Shown here: positions 63,760-64,000 of the stretch, piece after piece
Layout: each line of letters starts with the position of its first letter
Numbering within the stretch: the stretch's first letter is position 1
NCBI GenBank assembly: GCA_965660815.1
Contig: CBFIBG010000021.1
Location: 5,534 to 69,533 of the forward strand
Length of the DNA stretch: 64,000 nt
Direction: 5' to 3'
DNA from: Glaciecola sp965660815
GTDB taxonomy: Bacteria > Pseudomonadota > Gammaproteobacteria > Enterobacterales > Alteromonadaceae
The notes under the pieces: generated by a model
Database searches by the model: none
Told to the model about the DNA's origin: nothing
What the model saw: only the letters and a program-made list of their open reading frames with translations
Translations under genes and position numbers: made by a program

Positions 63760-64000
63760 ATGTGTAAAAAGAGCGTAGCAACTTCGTTAGTAAACGATTG
63801 GTTTAATCAAAACCTTTTCATATCCAAAGCCATGACAACCCGATTTTTCAACGCGTTGCATCATCAACACTCGTTCATAGACAAGCAAAAACAATCGTTC
63901 TCTATAATTAGTCAAGCTATGAATGAAACGGCACAGGGCCTAAATCTTTCAGAGTCGTTTTTGACTTACCTGACTGATCGAGCCCAACGCAGTTGGTTAA
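63760..64000 (+). CDS. Probable DUF3141 (PhaC-like) protein, 5' part only
   Basis: An open frame from ATG 63760 runs to the window edge without a stop, 80 codons, so the gene continues. GAGGT lies 10 bases upstream, and the start is 12 bases after the FabI-like gene stop. The visible part is soluble and helical. Its last residues, SFLTYLTDRAQRSWL, resemble the start of DUF3141 proteins, which are alpha/beta-hydrolase-like relatives of PHA synthase. The assignment rests on that short segment and on gene order, so it is tentative. Confidence 0.5.
   Translation, partial: MCKKSVATSLVNDWFNQNLFISKAMTTRFFNALHHQHSFIDKQKQSFSIISQAMNETAQGLNLSESFLTYLTDRAQRSWL

Overview
The window looks like chromosomal DNA from a marine gammaproteobacterium of the Alteromonadales (Alteromonas/Glaciecola-like). 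I infer this from moderately low GC, a SIS-type NagB-II next to nagA, class II DAHP synthase, a sortase-like GlyGly-CTERM tail and a PEP-CTERM-like tail, a MshQ-like giant protein, and gammaproteobacterial bioA/bioBFCD and recCBD layouts. No database search was run, so all names rest on recognised motifs and family resemblance. I saw no tRNA, rRNA, CRISPR array, insertion sequence or prophage.

Layout. 1-2.9 kb: a divergent pair of exported enzymes, an N-acyl-D-amino-acid deacylase cut by the window edge and a Tat-exported PLP aminotransferase, separated by a region holding a 23-bp tandem duplication. 3.4-8.5 kb: fpr, elbB, an Atm1-type ABC exporter, a DUF3820 protein, an exported cyclophilin with a GlyGly-CTERM-like tail (its 3' end antisense to the DUF3820 gene) and a small membrane protein. 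8.5-12.2 kb: class II DAHP synthase, then the amino-sugar pair nagB-II/nagA. 12.3-22.6 kb: the vitamin B12 genes btuD and btuC lie about 8.6 kb apart on the same strand, with a 1521-residue MshQ-like surface protein, glpD and glpK between them. 22.6-30.9 kb: a low-molecular-weight phosphatase, pepE, and the biotin locus (bioB-F-C-D divergent from bioA), then a PhyH-type dioxygenase. 31-42.6 kb: a membrane protein, asnS, an orphan PEP-CTERM-like tail, a CHASE3-HAMP-GGDEF diguanylate cyclase, a VF530 protein, an unknown protein, an RND efflux pair with a clear terminator, a YigZ protein and a stand-alone CheB. 42.7-49.5 kb: CoA-transferase scoAB with a divergent LysR regulator, then GNAT acetyltransferase, FAD oxidoreductase, rhodanese and a lipoprotein dipeptidase. 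49.6-60.6 kb: recC-recB-recD joined by ATGA overlaps, a small lipoprotein, and an unknown protein with a degenerate P-loop. 60.9-64 kb: a sodium/solute symporter, a FabI-type reductase and the start of a probable DUF3141 gene.

Most of the window is ordinary core metabolism, and I found no convincing new multi-gene system. The best second-look items are the unknown P-loop-like protein beside recBCD, the orphan PEP-CTERM tail, the GlyGly-CTERM cyclophilin, the exported D-amino-acid-type enzyme pair, and the biotin control region, where the bioA start should probably be moved to a TTG codon. Several starts were moved from the longest reading frame on ribosome-site or family-length grounds; each entry says so.
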